Notes: a model not told the origin generated them from the letters alone. A DNA stretch of 64,000 nucleotides from Bacillus sp. ISL-55 (GCF_018613155.1 NZ_JAGGQU010000005.1:1-64000); one strand, 5' to 3'; positions 6,708-16,444 are shown, counted from the stretch's first letter. Numbers and translations are program-made.

Positions 6708-8603
6708 ATGGATATTTTAAAAAAGATTGAGATGTATCGCCAGGGTGAAGAAAAGCTGAAGTGGGAAGGGACGTTCAGGGAGTATCTTGAAATTGTGAAG
6801 GAACAGCCATGGGTTGCTCAATCGGCACATTCTCGTGTATATAATATGATCAAAGACGCAGGGATAGAAAAGGATAAAGGCAAGAAGCGCTATTCCTTCT
6901 TTAATGCACAGTTGTTTGGGCTTGAGGAAGCACTTGAAAGGCTTGTCGAGGAGTATTTTCACCCGGCCGCGAAAAGGCTGGATGTCAGAAAGCGGATCCT
7001 TTTGTTGATGGGACCAGTAAGCGGTGGTAAATCGACTCTCGTCACGATGCTGAAAAGAGGACTGGAGGCGTATTCCCATACAGACAGGGGTGCAATTTAT
7101 GCGATTAAGGGCTGCCCTATGCATGAAGACCCGCTGCATATGATTCCGCACCATTTGCGAAAGGATTTTTATGATGAATATGGCATTCGGATTGAGGGCA
7201 ATCTGTCGCCGCTTAATATGATGAGGCTTGAACAGGAGTACGGCGGCAGGATTGAAGATGTCATCGTCGAGCGGATCTTCTTCTCTGAGGATAAGCGGAC
7301 AGGTATCGGCACGTTCAGTCCATCCGATCCAAAGTCTCAGGATATTGCCGATTTGACCGGAAGCATTGACTTCTCTACCATCGCGGAATATGGATCTGAA
7401 TCCGACCCGCGGGCATACCGGTTTGATGGTGAGCTGAACAAAGCGAACCGGGGAATGATGGAGTTCCAGGAAATGCTGAAGTGTGATGAGAAATTCCTCT
7501 GGCATTTACTGAGCCTGACGCAGGAGGGCAATTTTAAAGCGGGTAGGTTTGCATTAATCAGCGCGGATGAACTGATTGTCGCGCATACAAATGAAACGGA
7601 ATACCGCTCGTTTATCTCAAATAAGAAGAACGAAGCCCTGCATTCACGTATTATCGTGATGCCGATTCCATATAACTTAAAAGTGTCCGAGGAAGAGAAA
7701 ATCTATGACAAGATGATCAGGGAGAGTGACGTGAATGATGTCCACATCGCCCCGCATACTCTAAGGGTGGCTGCGATGTTCACGATTCTTACACGCTTGA
7801 AGGATCCGAAAAAAGGTGACATCGACCTGATTAAGAAGATGAGATTATATGATGGAGAGAGTGTCGAAGGTTACAACAGGGCTGATGTAGAGGAACTGAA
7901 AAAAGAGCATCAGGATGAAGGCATGAGCGGAATCGACCCTCGATATGTCATTAACAGGATTTCTTCTACGATCATCAGGAAGGAAGTCAAGACGATCAAT
8001 GCTTTAGACGTTCTAAGATCACTAAAGGAAGGACTTGACCAGCACCCTTCCATTACAGCTGAGACAAGAGAACGTTACCTTAACTATATTTCTATCGCAC
8101 GTAAGGAATACGATGATATCGCGAAAAAAGAAGTGCAAAAGGCATTTGTCTATTCATACGAAGAGTCTGCTAAAACTCTTATGGATAATTATCTTGATAA
8201 CGTCGAAGCGTACTGCAACAAGGCGAAGATGCGTGATCAGCTGACTGGTGAAGAAATCAATCCGGACGAGAAACTGATGCGCTCCATCGAGGAGCAGATT
8301 GGCATTTCCGAAAATGCCAAGAAAGCGTTCCGCGAAGAGATTTTGATCAGGATTTCTGCCTATGCGCGTAAAGGCAAGAGGTTTGATTACAATTCACATG
8401 ACCGCCTTCGTGAAGCAATCCAGAAGAAGCTGTTTGCTGATCTGAAGGATGTAGTCAAGATTACAACTTCAACGAAAACCCCTGATGAGACGCAGCTGAA
8501 GAAGATCAATAATGTCGTCGCAAGGCTGATCGATGAGCATGGTTACAACTCTACATCAGCGAATGAATTGCTGCGGTATGTTGGAAGCCTGTTAAACAGA
8601 TAG
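6708..8603 (+). CDS. prkA: PrkA AAA+ protein (serine kinase/protease)
   Basis: 631 aa, the family's usual length. N-terminal AAA+ PrkA domain with Walker A GPVSGGKST at about residue 104, followed by the C-terminal domain related to kinases (YTYEES-like region from about 480). PrkA affects sporulation in B. subtilis through the transition regulators; it has been described as a Ser kinase and more recently as an AAA+ protease. The ATG at 6708 follows TGGGGAGG; upstream alternatives lack a ribosome site. prkA and yhbH (9389) are neighbours, as in many bacteria, but here each has its own terminator and a small gene lies between. Confidence 0.96.
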   Translation: MDILKKIEMYRQGEEKLKWEGTFREYLEIVKEQPWVAQSAHSRVYNMIKDAGIEKDKGKKRYSFFNAQLFGLEEALERLVEEYFHPAAKRLDVRKRILLLMGPVSGGKSTLVTMLKRGLEAYSHTDRGAIYAIKGCPMHEDPLHMIPHHLRKDFYDEYGIRIEGNLSPLNMMRLEQEYGGRIEDVIVERIFFSEDKRTGIGTFSPSDPKSQDIADLTGSIDFSTIAEYGSESDPRAYRFDGELNKANRGMMEFQEMLKCDEKFLWHLLSLTQEGNFKAGRFALISADELIVAHTNETEYRSFISNKKNEALHSRIIVMPIPYNLKVSEEEKIYDKMIRESDVNDVHIAPHTLRVAAMFTILTRLKDPKKGDIDLIKKMRLYDGESVEGYNRADVEELKKEHQDEGMSGIDPRYVINRISSTIIRKEVKTINALDVLRSLKEGLDQHPSITAETRERYLNYISIARKEYDDIAKKEVQKAFVYSYEESAKTLMDNYLDNVEAYCNKAKMRDQLTGEEINPDEKLMRSIEEQIGISENAKKAFREEILIRISAYARKGKRFDYNSHDRLREAIQKKLFADLKDVVKITTSTKTPDETQLKKINNVVARLIDEHGYNSTSANELLRYVGSLLNR

Positions 8604-8609
8604 ATTGTG

Positions 8610-8638
8610 AGGACCTGCAGATTGCAGGTCCTTTTAGT
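8610..8638 (+). terminator. Terminator of prkA
   Basis: GGACCTGCA/TGCAGGTCC stem with 3-nt loop and TTTT. Confidence 0.9.
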
Positions 8639-8685
8639 TTATAAGTACCTGAAAGCGGGAATAGTACAGGCAAGAGGTGATGAAC

Positions 8686-8868
8686 ATGACTAAAAAAGAT
8701 TTGCCGAAAGACTATGTCCCTAAAAATAGTTCAATGGCGCGTAATGAAGAAGAAATGGAAGATCTGGGCAAGCAAATGGAGCACCGACGCTCAGGTGAAG
8801 TCTTGAAAGAGGATTACGATAAAGTACCAGATCCGATTCAATTTGATAAAGCGAATGAAAAGAAATAA
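8686..8868 (+). CDS. Small hydrophilic protein, 60 aa
   Basis: 60-aa, highly charged protein (MTKKDLPKDYVPKNSSMARNE...) with no Cys and no membrane segment. AAGAGGTG precedes the ATG at 8686; ATG 8680 and GTG 8677 overlap that site and are less likely. The composition resembles small sporulation-associated proteins of Bacillus, but I do not recognise the family. It sits between prkA and yhbH with its own terminator. Confidence 0.75.
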   Translation: MTKKDLPKDYVPKNSSMARNEEEMEDLGKQMEHRRSGEVLKEDYDKVPDPIQFDKANEKK

Positions 8869-8901
8869 CCTTTGCTGATCCAGCAGAGGTTATTTTTTTA
8901 T
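8864..8901 (+). terminator. Terminator of the 60-aa gene
   Basis: Long imperfect stem AATAACC...GGTTATT with inner TGCTG/CAGCA and a T-run. It starts inside the stop codon. Confidence 0.85.
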
Positions 8902-9019
8902 AGAAATGTAATCATACGCTGCAACATGATTAGAGCATTCTCAATGGCTTTCGAAGTTAACTCAGTGGGCATTCAGGCAGTTTAAGAGAAAAATAAATAA
9001 AAGCTCTCCGAAGCTGTAG

Positions 9020-9140
9020 GAACTTCGGACAGGTTCAGAGAGTACAGAGGAAAAGCTGTCCGAACTAGGACAACTTCAAAGGGGAAGGAGGGAGAGTCGT
9101 CCAGGTCTGCCGCTGGGAAGAGCAATATAGAGGCTGTCCA
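9020..9140. repeat. Degenerate repeat with GGACAG/CTGTCC dyads
   Basis: About three decayed units of roughly 37-42 bp ending in GTCC (9061, 9102, 9139). The first carries GGACAG...CTGTCC. It occupies the 487-bp gap before yhbH (8902-9388), in which I see no gene. It resembles in design the arrays at 19478 and 24801. Confidence 0.5.
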
Positions 9141-9388
9141 CGGAAAAGAACTTCTCCTTATGCTAGATAAAAGGACAATAATGCTCAAAAGGATTAAAGG
9201 GATAAAATGGGCTTGTCCATCCATAGGAGAAAAGGTTAATTGTCAAAATTATTTGTAAATTATTTTGTCTTCCTGCATAAGATAGAGTAATTACAATTCC
9301 CACAAGGGTAAAGTCCATCGGGATATTGTATGAAGGTATACTGAATTATGTTACTGTCAAAATGAAGATTTCAAAGGAGGGGTTGAAA

Positions 9389-10558
9389 ATGACCGATGAA
9401 AGCAGTCACCAGTTTGTGATTTCCCAGGAAGATTGGTCCCTCCACCGCAAAGGACATGATGACCAACAGCGCCATCAGGAAAAGGTGCAGGAAGCAATAA
9501 GGAGCAATCTGCCTGATTTGATCACCGAAGAGAATATTATCATGTCCAACGGCAGGGATGTCGTAAAGATTCCGATAAGGTCACTGGATGAGTACAAAAT
9601 CCGTTATAACTATGATAAGAACAAACATGTCGGCCAGGGGGATGGAGACAGTAAAGTAGGCGATGTCGTCGCACGTGATGGCTCCGGGCAGCAGCAAGGT
9701 CCTGGGAAAGGTCAAGGAGCAGGGGACCAGGCCGGGGAAGACTATTATGAAGCAGAAGTATCAATGATGGAGATTGAGGAAGCGTTATTCAAAGAGTTAG
9801 AGCTTCCGAACCTCAAGAAGAAGGAAGAACAGGAGCATCTCGTTGAAAATATTGAATTCAACGATATCAGGAAGACTGGATTGATGGGGAATATTGATAA
9901 AAAGCGGACAATGATGTCTGCTTATAAAAGGAACGCAATGACCGGGAAACCTTCATTCCATCCTATTTACAAGGAAGACCTAAAATTCAAGACGTGGAAT
10001 GAAGTTGTGAAGCCGGATTCCAAAGCTGTTGTGCTTGCGATGATGGATACAAGCGGAAGTATGGGACTGTGGGAAAAATATATGGCGAGAAGCTTTTTCT
10101 TCTGGATGACGCGTTTCCTTCGATCCAAGTATGAAACAGTCGAAATCGAATTTATCGCCCACCATACAGAAGCAAAGGTAGTTTCCGAGGAAGACTTTTT
10201 CTCTAAAGGGGAAAGCGGAGGTACCATTTGTTCATCCGCCTATCGAAAAGCATTGGAACTTATTGATGACAAGTACAATCCAAGCAAGTTCAATATTTAC
10301 CCATTCCATTTTTCAGATGGTGATAACCTGACCTCCGACAATGCCCGCTGTGTGAAGTTAGTAGAAGAGCTGATGAAGGTCTCCAATATGTTTGGCTATG
10401 GAGAAGTCAATCAGTACAACCGCCACTCGACCCTAATGTCCGCGTATAAAAACATTAAAGACGATAACTTCCGTTACTATATCCTCAAGCAGAAGGCCGA
10501 CGTATTCCACGCGATGAAAAGCTTTTTCAAAAATGAAGAAAACAAAATGTATGCTTAA
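9389..10558 (+). CDS. yhbH: DUF444 protein YhbH
   Basis: 389-aa protein with a C-terminal von Willebrand A-like fold; MMDTSGSMG (about residue 221) is a MIDAS DxSxS motif. The N-terminal part holds a low-complexity Gly/Gln-rich segment at about residues 95-120. It is a sporulation-linked protein in Bacillus and in other bacteria is encoded with PrkA and SpoVR as a three-gene set; the molecular role is not known. ATG 9389 follows AAAGGAGGGG; the upstream ATG at 9326 has none. Length matches B. subtilis YhbH. Confidence 0.93.
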   Translation: MTDESSHQFVISQEDWSLHRKGHDDQQRHQEKVQEAIRSNLPDLITEENIIMSNGRDVVKIPIRSLDEYKIRYNYDKNKHVGQGDGDSKVGDVVARDGSGQQQGPGKGQGAGDQAGEDYYEAEVSMMEIEEALFKELELPNLKKKEEQEHLVENIEFNDIRKTGLMGNIDKKRTMMSAYKRNAMTGKPSFHPIYKEDLKFKTWNEVVKPDSKAVVLAMMDTSGSMGLWEKYMARSFFFWMTRFLRSKYETVEIEFIAHHTEAKVVSEEDFFSKGESGGTICSSAYRKALELIDDKYNPSKFNIYPFHFSDGDNLTSDNARCVKLVEELMKVSNMFGYGEVNQYNRHSTLMSAYKNIKDDNFRYYILKQKADVFHAMKSFFKNEENKMYA

Positions 10559-10559
10559 A

Positions 10560-10597
10560 CAAAAATCGGCAGGATAAGGATCCTGCCGATTTTTTCT
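10560..10597 (+). terminator. Terminator of yhbH
   Basis: Stem AAAAATCGGCAGGA/TCCTGCCGATTTTT with 6-nt loop and T-run. Confidence 0.9.
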
Positions 10598-10626
10598 ATA
10601 TAAAAAACTCTTATATTAACAATCTA

Positions 10627-11427
10627 TTATATTTCAATTCCAATCGCCTGGCTGCCCATCTGTACCCAGGCTTTTTCGAAAGGAGTCCGCGGAAGGGGTT
10701 TATAACCGTCACTGGCAAGGGGGTCGTTTACGTAAATGAATTCCTCGTCATAGCCTACGATCAGCACACTGTGTTCTCTGTAAGTGATCTTTACGTTTCC
10801 CGTATTAGTCTTCCAAGTAGTAAACTCCGATTCGGGAAGCGGCGCAAAAGTGGAGTTGGTGATAACCCAAACTGGCGAGCCGTTATCGATCAGTTGATAT
10901 ACATCATTTATTGATTTTCCGGTTATGTCTTTAATCTTCCCGGGCAGATAATTCTCTGCAAGATTTGCTACGGGGCCGTGGTATACGCCATATCCAGACT
11001 TGCTGAATGTATAGATATCGCCAACGAAGCCATCATATGGATTGCTGCGAACATAATTTGCGTCGCGGAAGGGAATTTTATGTATCTGCTTAGCCAAAGT
11101 CATCTTGTCAGCTTGTATTCCTTCATACTGCAGCAGCATAGTTAAGCTAGTTACTTCACACCCGCGTTGTAATTCTGGAAGCTGACTGATGTGCGGGACA
11201 CCTTCAATTATTTTTTTCTCTTCAATACTGATGAAATCCTCGAGAACTTCTTTATCTTCAATATTTTTAGTTACCGAATGAGCTTCTGTACGAGTTATTT
11301 TTGGTGCAACTGAAGCTTGCGTTTCAGCAGTTGGATTTTTTATTGATCGCAAATTCTCCGCCCCAAGGTAAGTGCCCAGGAAAATGGTTCCGATTGATAG
11401 TGTTCTAATTAACAACTTTGTATCCAA
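10627..11427 (-). CDS. Secreted C39-like peptidase-domain protein
   Basis: About 266 aa. An N-terminal hydrophobic segment (KLLIRTLSIGTIFLGTYLGA) is a signal peptide or anchor. The C-terminal half from about residue 70 is a peptidase_C39-like papain fold: GVPHISQLPELQRGCEVTSLTMLLQYEG with the probable catalytic Cys, then YREHSVLIVGYDEEFIYVNDP with the His and Asp/Asn. Such proteins act outside the cell on unknown peptides. The TTG at 11427 is chosen because AGGAG is 8 bp upstream and it starts the signal sequence; an ATG at 11445 is possible but its ribosome site is too close. It converges on yhbH. Confidence 0.8.
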   Translation of the reverse strand: MDTKLLIRTLSIGTIFLGTYLGAENLRSIKNPTAETQASVAPKITRTEAHSVTKNIEDKEVLEDFISIEEKKIIEGVPHISQLPELQRGCEVTSLTMLLQYEGIQADKMTLAKQIHKIPFRDANYVRSNPYDGFVGDIYTFSKSGYGVYHGPVANLAENYLPGKIKDITGKSINDVYQLIDNGSPVWVITNSTFAPLPESEFTTWKTNTGNVKITYREHSVLIVGYDEEFIYVNDPLASDGYKPLPRTPFEKAWVQMGSQAIGIEI

Positions 11428-11923
11428 AATATCTTCTCCTAACATTTCTCCTTCAAGTCGGGTATCTCTTACAATTTTAATCAAAATTCGACAATGATTC
11501 AATAGATTAATAGAATGATATTGGGAATTGGTTGGAAAACCGCCGTTTTTCTTGGAAATTTTCATATGCTTGCATCACCAAAAGTTTATTAGTTCCTGGT
11601 ACAGCGAATATTCCACGATAGAAGTCTTCTCGATATAATAATTAAATGTAATGGGGAAGCTCATGTCAGAAAGTCGAAATTTTTTTATCGGAAAAAGTAC
11701 ATAAAAACAAATTAGGCGTAAGGTTCATAACTTTAGGTTTTTGGGAATATGGGGGAATATCAGTAGTTGAAACTGAAAGTGAAGCTTTGAAAAAATGAAT
11801 TGGACAATCATTTTTATGACTGTATTCGGTAATACTATCTCTGTTATGAGTACAATTTTTTTAAAAAAACACAAATTTATGTTAGTGTATTTAAGTGCAA
11901 AAGTTGACGAAGGGAGTTTTTTG
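11428..11923. other. Divergent intergenic region, no gene seen
   Basis: 496 bp between the C39-like gene and the BCCT transporter. AT-rich; no convincing promoter pair, riboswitch or repeat recognised. The longer in-frame extension of the transporter into this region (from 11795) lacks a ribosome-binding site. Confidence 0.5.
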
Positions 11924-13441
11924 ATGAAAAAGGATTCATCTGTTTTTTACATATCGACCGGGATTTTGCTCCTGATGGTCCTGTTCGGTGTGTTGGTACC
12001 AAAAAAACTTGAATCAGTTACTGCCAATATCCAGGCATTCATTACTGATACTTTTGGCTGGTATTATTTAATTCTTGTTTCTGCTATTGTAATTGTTTGT
12101 CTGTATTTTCTGATCAGTCCACTCGGAAAGATTAGACTTGGCAGGCAGGATGACCGCCCTGAATTTTCTACCCTGACATGGTATGCGATGCTCTTCAGTG
12201 CAGGTATGGGGATCGGTCTGGTTTTCTGGGGAACTGCTGAACCAATCAGCCATTATATGGTCTCGACACCAACTGGAGCGGAGGCGGGGTCTGACCAGGC
12301 TATCCGCGATTCAATGAGGTTCACGTTTTTCCATTGGGGTATCCATGCCTGGGCCATTTATGGGATTGTTGCGTTAGTTCTAGCTTATTTCAATTTCCGT
12401 CACGGAAAGCCAGGGTTGATTAGTGCTACACTAAGCCCGATTTTAGGCGAAAGGACGAATGGGGCAGCTGGAAAAGTAATTGACGTGATTTCGGTTGTAG
12501 CGACTGTAGTCGGCGTGGCAACAACTTTAGGATTTGGAGCTGTACAAATTAACGGTGGACTTTCTTACCTATTCGGAATACCTACTGGTTTCGTTACTCA
12601 ATTGTTTATCGTCCTGATCGTAACTGTGTTGTTTATGATCTCTGCCTGGACAGGACTTGGAAAAGGTATCAAGATTTTAAGCAATGTTAACATGATACTT
12701 GCTGGGTTATTGCTAGTGGCGATGCTGTTTTTTGGACCCACCCAATTTATCCTGAATCTTTTTACCAACACAATTGGTACATACCTTCAAAATTTGCCGG
12801 CAATGAGTTTCCGGATTTCTCCTTTAAATGAAGATATCCGTTCGTGGATCAACGGCTGGACCATTTTCTACTGGGCATGGTGGATTGCCTGGGCACCTTT
12901 TGTAGGGATTTTTATAGCTCGAGTTTCTAAAGGCCGTACGATCAGAGAGTTTGTATTTGGTGTACTGCTAGTACCTTCTTTGATCGGCTTCCTATGGTTT
13001 TCTGCTTTTGGCGGTTCTGCCATCATGCTTGAGCATGATGGAATTGCAAGCATTTCTGAACTGGCTACGGAAGAAGCACTGTTTGGTGTTTTCGCCAATT
13101 ATCCAATGAGTTCATTATTGTCGATACTGGCAATGATTCTGATCGGAACCTTCTTTATTACTTCAGCAGATTCAGGCACATTTGTTTTAGGAATGATGAC
13201 AACGAATGGATCACTGACACCAGGAAATAGAATCAAATTCACTTGGGGAATCATGCTGGCGGCAATTTCTCTAGTCCTGCTATACTCTGGCGGGCTGCAG
13301 GCTTTGCAAAATACAATGATCGTAGCCGCATTGCCGTTCTCCGTCATTATGGCGTTAATGGCATTGAGTCTAATTAAGGCGTTGAACCAAGAGGCGAAAG
13401 AACTGGGAATTGGAAAAATCCCTAAACGTAAGTCTCAATAA
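11924..13441 (+). CDS. opuD: Glycine betaine transporter, BCCT family (OpuD-like)
   Basis: 505-aa secondary transporter with about 12 transmembrane helices that takes up betaine with Na+ for osmoprotection. Diagnostic segments are MGIGLVFWGTAEPISHY (residues near 100) and the Trp-rich WTIFYWAWWIAWAPFVGIF region. Length is close to B. subtilis OpuD (about 512). ATG 11924 follows GAAGGGAG. A terminator follows at once, so it is transcribed alone. Substrate is inferred from family; choline or carnitine cannot be excluded. Confidence 0.88.
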   Translation: MKKDSSVFYISTGILLLMVLFGVLVPKKLESVTANIQAFITDTFGWYYLILVSAIVIVCLYFLISPLGKIRLGRQDDRPEFSTLTWYAMLFSAGMGIGLVFWGTAEPISHYMVSTPTGAEAGSDQAIRDSMRFTFFHWGIHAWAIYGIVALVLAYFNFRHGKPGLISATLSPILGERTNGAAGKVIDVISVVATVVGVATTLGFGAVQINGGLSYLFGIPTGFVTQLFIVLIVTVLFMISAWTGLGKGIKILSNVNMILAGLLLVAMLFFGPTQFILNLFTNTIGTYLQNLPAMSFRISPLNEDIRSWINGWTIFYWAWWIAWAPFVGIFIARVSKGRTIREFVFGVLLVPSLIGFLWFSAFGGSAIMLEHDGIASISELATEEALFGVFANYPMSSLLSILAMILIGTFFITSADSGTFVLGMMTTNGSLTPGNRIKFTWGIMLAAISLVLLYSGGLQALQNTMIVAALPFSVIMALMALSLIKALNQEAKELGIGKIPKRKSQ

Positions 13442-13446
13442 TAAGC

Positions 13447-13488
13447 TAAAGGAGTCATTCCGGTTTTAAGGGATGACTCCTTTTTTTA
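13447..13488 (+). terminator. Terminator of opuD
   Basis: AAAGGAGTCAT...ATGACTCCTTT stem and T7. The T-run overlaps the left flank of the mobile element that follows. Confidence 0.9.
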
Positions 13489-13490
13489 AA

Positions 13491-13730
13491 GGCTCTGTTA
13501 AAGCTAAATGTTGTTTTTACATCCTGTTGATTGTAGTGGAAGGCGCGAAGACTCCTGCGGGATGAGCAAGTCATCGGGAGACCCCGCAGGCGCTTGAAGC
13601 CGAGGAGGCTCCCGGACTGCAAGGAAGAATTTGATTTTTGAAAAAGGCGGCAGTTGGGCTTTTTCTTAATTCTTCCCCGCGGAAAGCGAAGCGCCTGGAA
13701 CGAAGATCAACAGCCAAGGTTAACAGAGCC
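13491..13730. mobile_element. MITE-like element, copy 1 (240 bp)
   Basis: Non-coding, GC-rich, hairpin-forming element. Its ends are inverted repeats GGCTCTGTTAA/TTAACAGAGCC and it is flanked by TTTTTAAA on both sides (13483-13490 and 13731-13738), which could be an 8-bp target duplication. A second copy in opposite orientation is at 30506-30810. No transposase is encoded, so it would need one in trans. Confidence 0.65.
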
Positions 13731-13775
13731 TTTTTAAAAAATAGCAATGTATAAAATTCATTTCAAGAATAGTCG

Positions 13776-13859
13776 AGCTCCAGTTCAGTCGGGACTAACC
13801 AAGGACTGGAGCTTTTCAGACACGAGGATTGGTTCATTACCAATCCTTATTTTTTTTTC
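13776..13859 (+). ncRNA. Candidate small structured RNA with two hairpins
   Basis: An 11-bp stem (13776-13786 with 13803-13813) followed by TTTTC, then a 9-bp stem (13825-13833 with 13839-13847) followed by about ten T. The second is a textbook terminator, yet no gene precedes it. TATAAA-like sequence at 13750 could be a -10. It may be a small RNA or the remnant of a lost gene's 3' end. Confidence 0.4.
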
Positions 13860-13943
13860 AGAGACAGTAGAACAAAATGTTCGTAAGAGAATGGACATTT
13901 GTAAAAGTATGGTTAATTATGAACATTTTGTTCTTTTTCAAAA

Positions 13944-13957
13944 TGTAAATGTTTTCA
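13944..13957 (+). promoter_or_regulatory. cre-like site upstream of deoR
   Basis: TGTAAATGTTTTCA differs from the CcpA operator consensus TGWAANCGNTNWCA at one position. It lies about 60 bp before deoR; the same 15-mer core recurs upstream of nupC (15140-15154). Confidence 0.5.
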
Positions 13958-14017
13958 TCCGTATTTTTTGCTAAAATGAATGTATTGAATTAAAGTCAGT
14001 TCCAAGGGTGATCACGA

Positions 14018-14956
14018 ATGGAAAAAGAAAAATTATTAAAGATAATCGAGGCAGCCAAGCTTTATTATTTACTTGATTATAACCAGAATGATATTGCCAG
14101 AGAGCTGGGAGTATCGAGGCCGACCGTTTCAAGGTTCCTGCAGATCGCGAAGCAGGAGGGGATCGTCGATATCAAAATCATGGACCCGACAGAGGATGTA
14201 GAGAATTTGTCAGCGCAACTTGAACAGAAGTTTGGGTTAAAAAAGGCAATCGTCACCCATATTCCGCAATATGAGGACAGTGTCATCAAAACATATCTCG
14301 GGGAGAAGGCCGCGACTTTCTTGAACGAAGTGGTTGAACATGATGATGTTATCGGTGTCACTTGGGGAACGACCCTTTATCATGTCGCACTCGAGCTTAA
14401 GCAGAAGCCGTCCAAGAATGTCAAGGTTGTTCAGCTGAAGGGCGGAGTCAGCCATTCTGAGACGAATACGTACGCGAATGAAATACTGTATTTATTCGGA
14501 AAGGCCTTCAATAGTGCACCTCATCATCTCCCGTTGCCGGCAATCGTTGATCATGTCGTGGTAAAACAGGCGATGGAAGCGGACAGGCATATCAAAAAGA
14601 TTCTGGAGATGGGAAAGCAATCCAATATTGCCGTCTATACAATCGGCCCGATAAAGTCTGAATCTTTATTGTTCCAGTTAGGATACTTTACAGAAGAAGA
14701 TCTGCAAGTCATATATTCAAAAGCTGTAGGCGATATATGTTCGCGTTTTTTTGATAAAGATGGAAAGGTTTGTAGCGAAAATCTGGATGCGAGAACTTTG
14801 GGAATAGAACTTGAAGAGTTAAAAACGAAAAAATATTCAGTATTGGTTGCAGGCGGAGCTCACAAAATAGATGGTATTTATGGAGCTTTAAAAGGGAAGT
14901 ATACAAATGTACTTGTAACGGACCAATTTACGGCAAAATTTTTGTTAGATAAGTAA
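14018..14956 (+). CDS. deoR: Deoxyribonucleoside regulator DeoR (SorC family)
   Basis: 312-aa transcription factor. N-terminal helix-turn-helix (YLLDYNQNDIARELGVSRPTVSRFLQIAKQEGIV, about residues 18-50) followed by the SorC sugar-phosphate-binding domain with VIGVTWGTTLYHVA and the C-terminal LVAGGAHKIDGIYGALKG. B. subtilis DeoR (313 aa) represses its dra-nupC-pdp operon until deoxyribose-5-phosphate binds. Here only nupC follows; no aldolase (deoC) or phosphorylase (pdp) gene lies between. A terminator separates it from nupC. Confidence 0.9.
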   Translation: MEKEKLLKIIEAAKLYYLLDYNQNDIARELGVSRPTVSRFLQIAKQEGIVDIKIMDPTEDVENLSAQLEQKFGLKKAIVTHIPQYEDSVIKTYLGEKAATFLNEVVEHDDVIGVTWGTTLYHVALELKQKPSKNVKVVQLKGGVSHSETNTYANEILYLFGKAFNSAPHHLPLPAIVDHVVVKQAMEADRHIKKILEMGKQSNIAVYTIGPIKSESLLFQLGYFTEEDLQVIYSKAVGDICSRFFDKDGKVCSENLDARTLGIELEELKTKKYSVLVAGGAHKIDGIYGALKGKYTNVLVTDQFTAKFLLDK

Positions 14957-14993
14957 GGATTCAGTGACTTGAATAAAAGCCATAAGATAAAAA

Positions 14994-15034
14994 CAAATAC
15001 CCGATAGGTTTAAAGCCTTTGCGGGTATTTTTGT
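14994..15034 (+). terminator. Terminator of deoR
   Basis: AAATACCCG/CGGGTATTT outer stem with an inner AGG/CCT pairing and TTTTT. Confidence 0.85.
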
Positions 15035-15176
15035 CGAAATGATGAAAAGGTATAAATTTCATTTTACATTTGTTCAAAAACTTATTTACAAAAGTTCTTT
15101 AGTTCTGATATATTTGCTATAGAAAGTTTGAGTTAAACAAATGTAAACGTTTTATTGAAATTTTTTTCATAGCATT

Positions 15177-15190
15177 TGTAAACGTTAACA
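15177..15190 (+). promoter_or_regulatory. cre site upstream of nupC
   Basis: TGTAAACGTTAACA matches the CcpA operator consensus TGWAANCGNTNWCA at every defined position. A weaker copy (two mismatches) is at 15142-15155. A possible promoter is TTTACA 15085-15090, 18-bp spacer, TATATT 15109-15114, so both cre sites would lie downstream of the start point, a repressing position. Confidence 0.75.
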
Positions 15191-15229
15191 ACAGTTCAGC
15201 AAATATCACAACAAGAGGTGGGGGCAACA

Positions 15230-16444
15230 ATGAATATCTTATGGGGTTTGATTGGGATTGCAGTCGTATTGGGAATTGCATTTATTTTCTCGAACAACAA
15301 AAAATCCATTAATTTAAGGACAATCCTTGGCGGGTTGGCCATCCAATTCATTTTCGCATTCTTAGTATTGAAATGGGAAACAGGTAAACTTTTACTGAAA
15401 AAGCTTTCACTTGGTGTCAATGAAATCGTCAACTATACAGATGCTGGTGTGCAATTCTTGTTCGGCGGATTGTTCCAGGCTGAAAATATTGGCTTTGTAT
15501 TTGCCTTCCAAGTATTAACGGTTGTTATTTTCTTCTCTTCTTTAATTTCTGTACTTTACTACCTGGGAATCATGCAAGTGGTCATTAAGATCCTGGGCGG
15601 AGCGCTTTCTAAATTACTTGGTACGAGCAAGGCTGAATCACTATCAGCTGCTGCTAACATTTTCGTAGGCCAGACAGAAGCGCCGCTTGTTGTTAAGCCT
15701 TACATCGCGAAAATGACTCAGTCAGAGCTTTTTGCAATCATGGTTGGTGGCCTGGCTTCTGTTGCAGGTTCCGTATTGATTGGTTATTCATTATTAGGTG
15801 TTCCACTGGAATACTTGCTTGCAGCAAGCTTCATGGCTGCGCCGGCAGGTTTGATCATGGCTAAAATCATGATTCCAGAAACAGAAAAATCTGAGTCATC
15901 TGATGAACTAAGAATGGAAAAAGATACTGATTCAGTTAACGTGATTGATGCTGCCGCTAAGGGAGCAAGCACGGGTCTTCAGTTAGCTTTGAATATCGGT
16001 GCAATGTTGCTTGCCTTCATCGCATTGATTGCCTTGATTAACGGAATTCTTGGGTTCTTTGGAGGATTTTTCGGAGCCGATAACTTAACGCTTGAAACTA
16101 TCCTGGGCTTTGTATTCGCACCACTTGCTTTTGCAATCGGCGTACCTTGGGATGAGGCTGTGAAAGCCGGCGGATTCATTGGTCAAAAGTTAATCTTGAA
16201 TGAATTTGTAGCATACTCTTCATTTGCACCACAAATCGAACAATTATCTGCTAAAACAGTAGCAATCATTAGTTTTGCTCTTTGTGGATTCGCAAACGTA
16301 TCTTCAATGGGAATCCTGCTTGGCGGTCTTGGAAGCCTTGCTCCAAATCGTCGCGGAGACATCGCTCGCATGGGTGTACGAGCTGTCATCGCAGGTATGC
16401 TTGCATCATTATTGAGTGCGGCAATGGCAGGTATGCTTTTATAA
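15230..16444 (+). CDS. nupC: Concentrative nucleoside transporter NupC
   Basis: 404-aa CNT-family permease that imports pyrimidine nucleosides with a cation. Visible: hydrophobic N-terminus, the GQTEAPLVVKPYI motif (about residue 149) typical of the family, the LNEFVAYSSF segment and C-terminal FALCGFANVSSMGILLGGLGSLAPNRR. ATG 15230 follows AGAGGTGGGGG. Placement after deoR and the cre sites suggest induction by deoxyribonucleosides and repression by glucose. Confidence 0.93.
   Translation: MNILWGLIGIAVVLGIAFIFSNNKKSINLRTILGGLAIQFIFAFLVLKWETGKLLLKKLSLGVNEIVNYTDAGVQFLFGGLFQAENIGFVFAFQVLTVVIFFSSLISVLYYLGIMQVVIKILGGALSKLLGTSKAESLSAAANIFVGQTEAPLVVKPYIAKMTQSELFAIMVGGLASVAGSVLIGYSLLGVPLEYLLAASFMAAPAGLIMAKIMIPETEKSESSDELRMEKDTDSVNVIDAAAKGASTGLQLALNIGAMLLAFIALIALINGILGFFGGFFGADNLTLETILGFVFAPLAFAIGVPWDEAVKAGGFIGQKLILNEFVAYSSFAPQIEQLSAKTVAIISFALCGFANVSSMGILLGGLGSLAPNRRGDIARMGVRAVIAGMLASLLSAAMAGMLL

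Noticed and set aside
8982-9224. 80-aa minus-strand frame before yhbH
   Set aside because: It covers the decayed repeat and has no start signal.
13747-13974. 75-aa reading frame before deoR
   Set aside because: It covers two hairpins and the operator region and has no ribosome-binding site.
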